Positions 63,727 to 64,000 of a DNA stretch of 64,000 nucleotides are shown here, in pieces. Positions within the stretch are counted from its first letter, which is position 1, and each line of letters begins with the position of its first letter. The DNA is taken from positions 62,001 to 126,000 of the forward strand of contig NZ_JAVBXR010000124.1 in NCBI RefSeq assembly GCF_030824455.1. The letters are read 5' to 3'. Under the pieces are notes generated by a model, which did no database searches, was not told where the DNA came from, and saw nothing but the letters and a program-made list of their open reading frames with translations. The translations under genes and the position numbers were made by a program. This stretch comes from Desulfobulbus sp. GTDB taxonomy: Bacteria; Desulfobacterota; Desulfobulbia; Desulfobulbales; Desulfobulbaceae.

Positions 63727-64000
63727 TTAATCAATTAAAGCAGAAACAGGCTTATTAATCTTATAATTTAGATACGAATTGGGATCGCCACCCATACCGT
63801 CCTCAGCAGCTGAAACTATATTATAAGCCTCTCTGGCTGTCACATAATGCAATTTATATTTATTATTTTTATATTTCATCTCCAAATAAGAAAAAATATC
63901 ATCAACAACAGTATTAAAAAATATTTTCTTGCTTTGAACACCATGAGTAAATGTTTTAACAAAAACCCATTCAGGGCGTCCAGATACGTGAACATTAGCT
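63727..64000 (-). CDS. C-terminal end of a polysaccharide deacetylase-like protein (partial)
   Basis: About 91 residues are visible before the TAA; the gene starts outside the window to the right. The visible part begins VHVSGRPEWVFVKTFTHGVQ, which closely recalls the WVFVKxHTHG segment of deacetylase-like proteins in exopolysaccharide loci. It later has LHYVTAREAYNIVSAAEDG. It would be an early gene of the polysaccharide operon. This stretch is clearly AT-rich. Confidence 0.65.
   Translation of the reverse strand, partial: ANVHVSGRPEWVFVKTFTHGVQSKKIFFNTVVDDIFSYLEMKYKNNKYKLHYVTAREAYNIVSAAEDGMGGDPNSYLNYKINKPVSALID

Overview
The window reads as a chromosomal segment of a GC-rich anaerobic deltaproteobacterium (Desulfobacterota). 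The best guess is a lactate-oxidising sulfate reducer of the Desulfobulbales type. The reasons are a complete lactate-to-acetate gene set arranged like the Desulfovibrio organic-acid oxidation region (permease, GlcD/GlcF-type dehydrogenase, LutC plus fused LutB-LutA, DRTGG-type Pta, AckA), two kinds of glutamine synthetase (a 442-aa GSI and a 726-aa GSIII), and a PEP-CTERM protein beside surface-polysaccharide genes. The species call is inference; no rRNA, tRNA, CRISPR array or prophage was seen. LAYOUT. 1-4.2 kb: end of an unidentified gene, a ParB-like protein with an extra N-terminal domain, and an exported lytic transglycosylase. 4.2-16.9 kb: lactate region, with glcD-glcF, a GntR/FadR-type regulator and lctP on the minus strand, and lutC-lutBA-pta-ackA on the plus strand. 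Three promoters here carry the same TGGTNNNAC operator at the same distance from a TTGACA box, so one regulator probably controls the whole set. 17.0-19.5 kb: exported TPR protein and an IS1380-family element with inverted repeats, a 5-bp target duplication and a frameshifted transposase. 19.6-28.2 kb: mixed housekeeping and signalling genes (DEAD-box helicase, a ferritin-like/receiver-domain fusion, a Tyr/Pro/His-rich exported peptide, FtsH, a CBS-ACT protein, and a membrane HTH protein with an EF-hand-like loop). 28.4-36.8 kb: nitrogen assimilation, with amt-glnK-glnD-GSIII reading leftwards, then glnA. 37.3-43.0 kb: PilZ protein, cvpA-manB-manC (GDP-mannose supply), phosphopantetheinyl transferase and mutM. 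43.1-47.5 kb: a GlrK/QseG/GlrR-like (QseEGF) sigma-54 two-component operon preceded by a VanZ-like membrane protein. 47.7-56.2 kb: ComEA-like peptide, PEP-CTERM protein, orphan MshEN-domain membrane protein, and three large exported proteins (PKD/lectin-like repeats, PKD+LamG-like, propeller-like+Fn3) of which the first has a clear sigma-54 promoter. 56.3-64.0 kb: lower-GC surface-polysaccharide operon on the minus strand (deacetylase-like end, Wzy/ligase, glycosyltransferase, flippase, GNAT-ATP-grasp fusion, PaaK/CapK-like adenylating enzyme). HOW IT FITS TOGETHER. Lactate enters by LctP and is oxidised by the D- and L-type dehydrogenases; Pta and AckA turn acetyl-CoA into acetate and ATP. 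Amt, PII and GlnD sense and import ammonium for the two synthetases. The right third looks like a surface-matrix region: GDP-mannose genes, a sigma-54 activator system, exported carbohydrate-binding proteins, and a polysaccharide assembly operon that may decorate its product with an activated acid.
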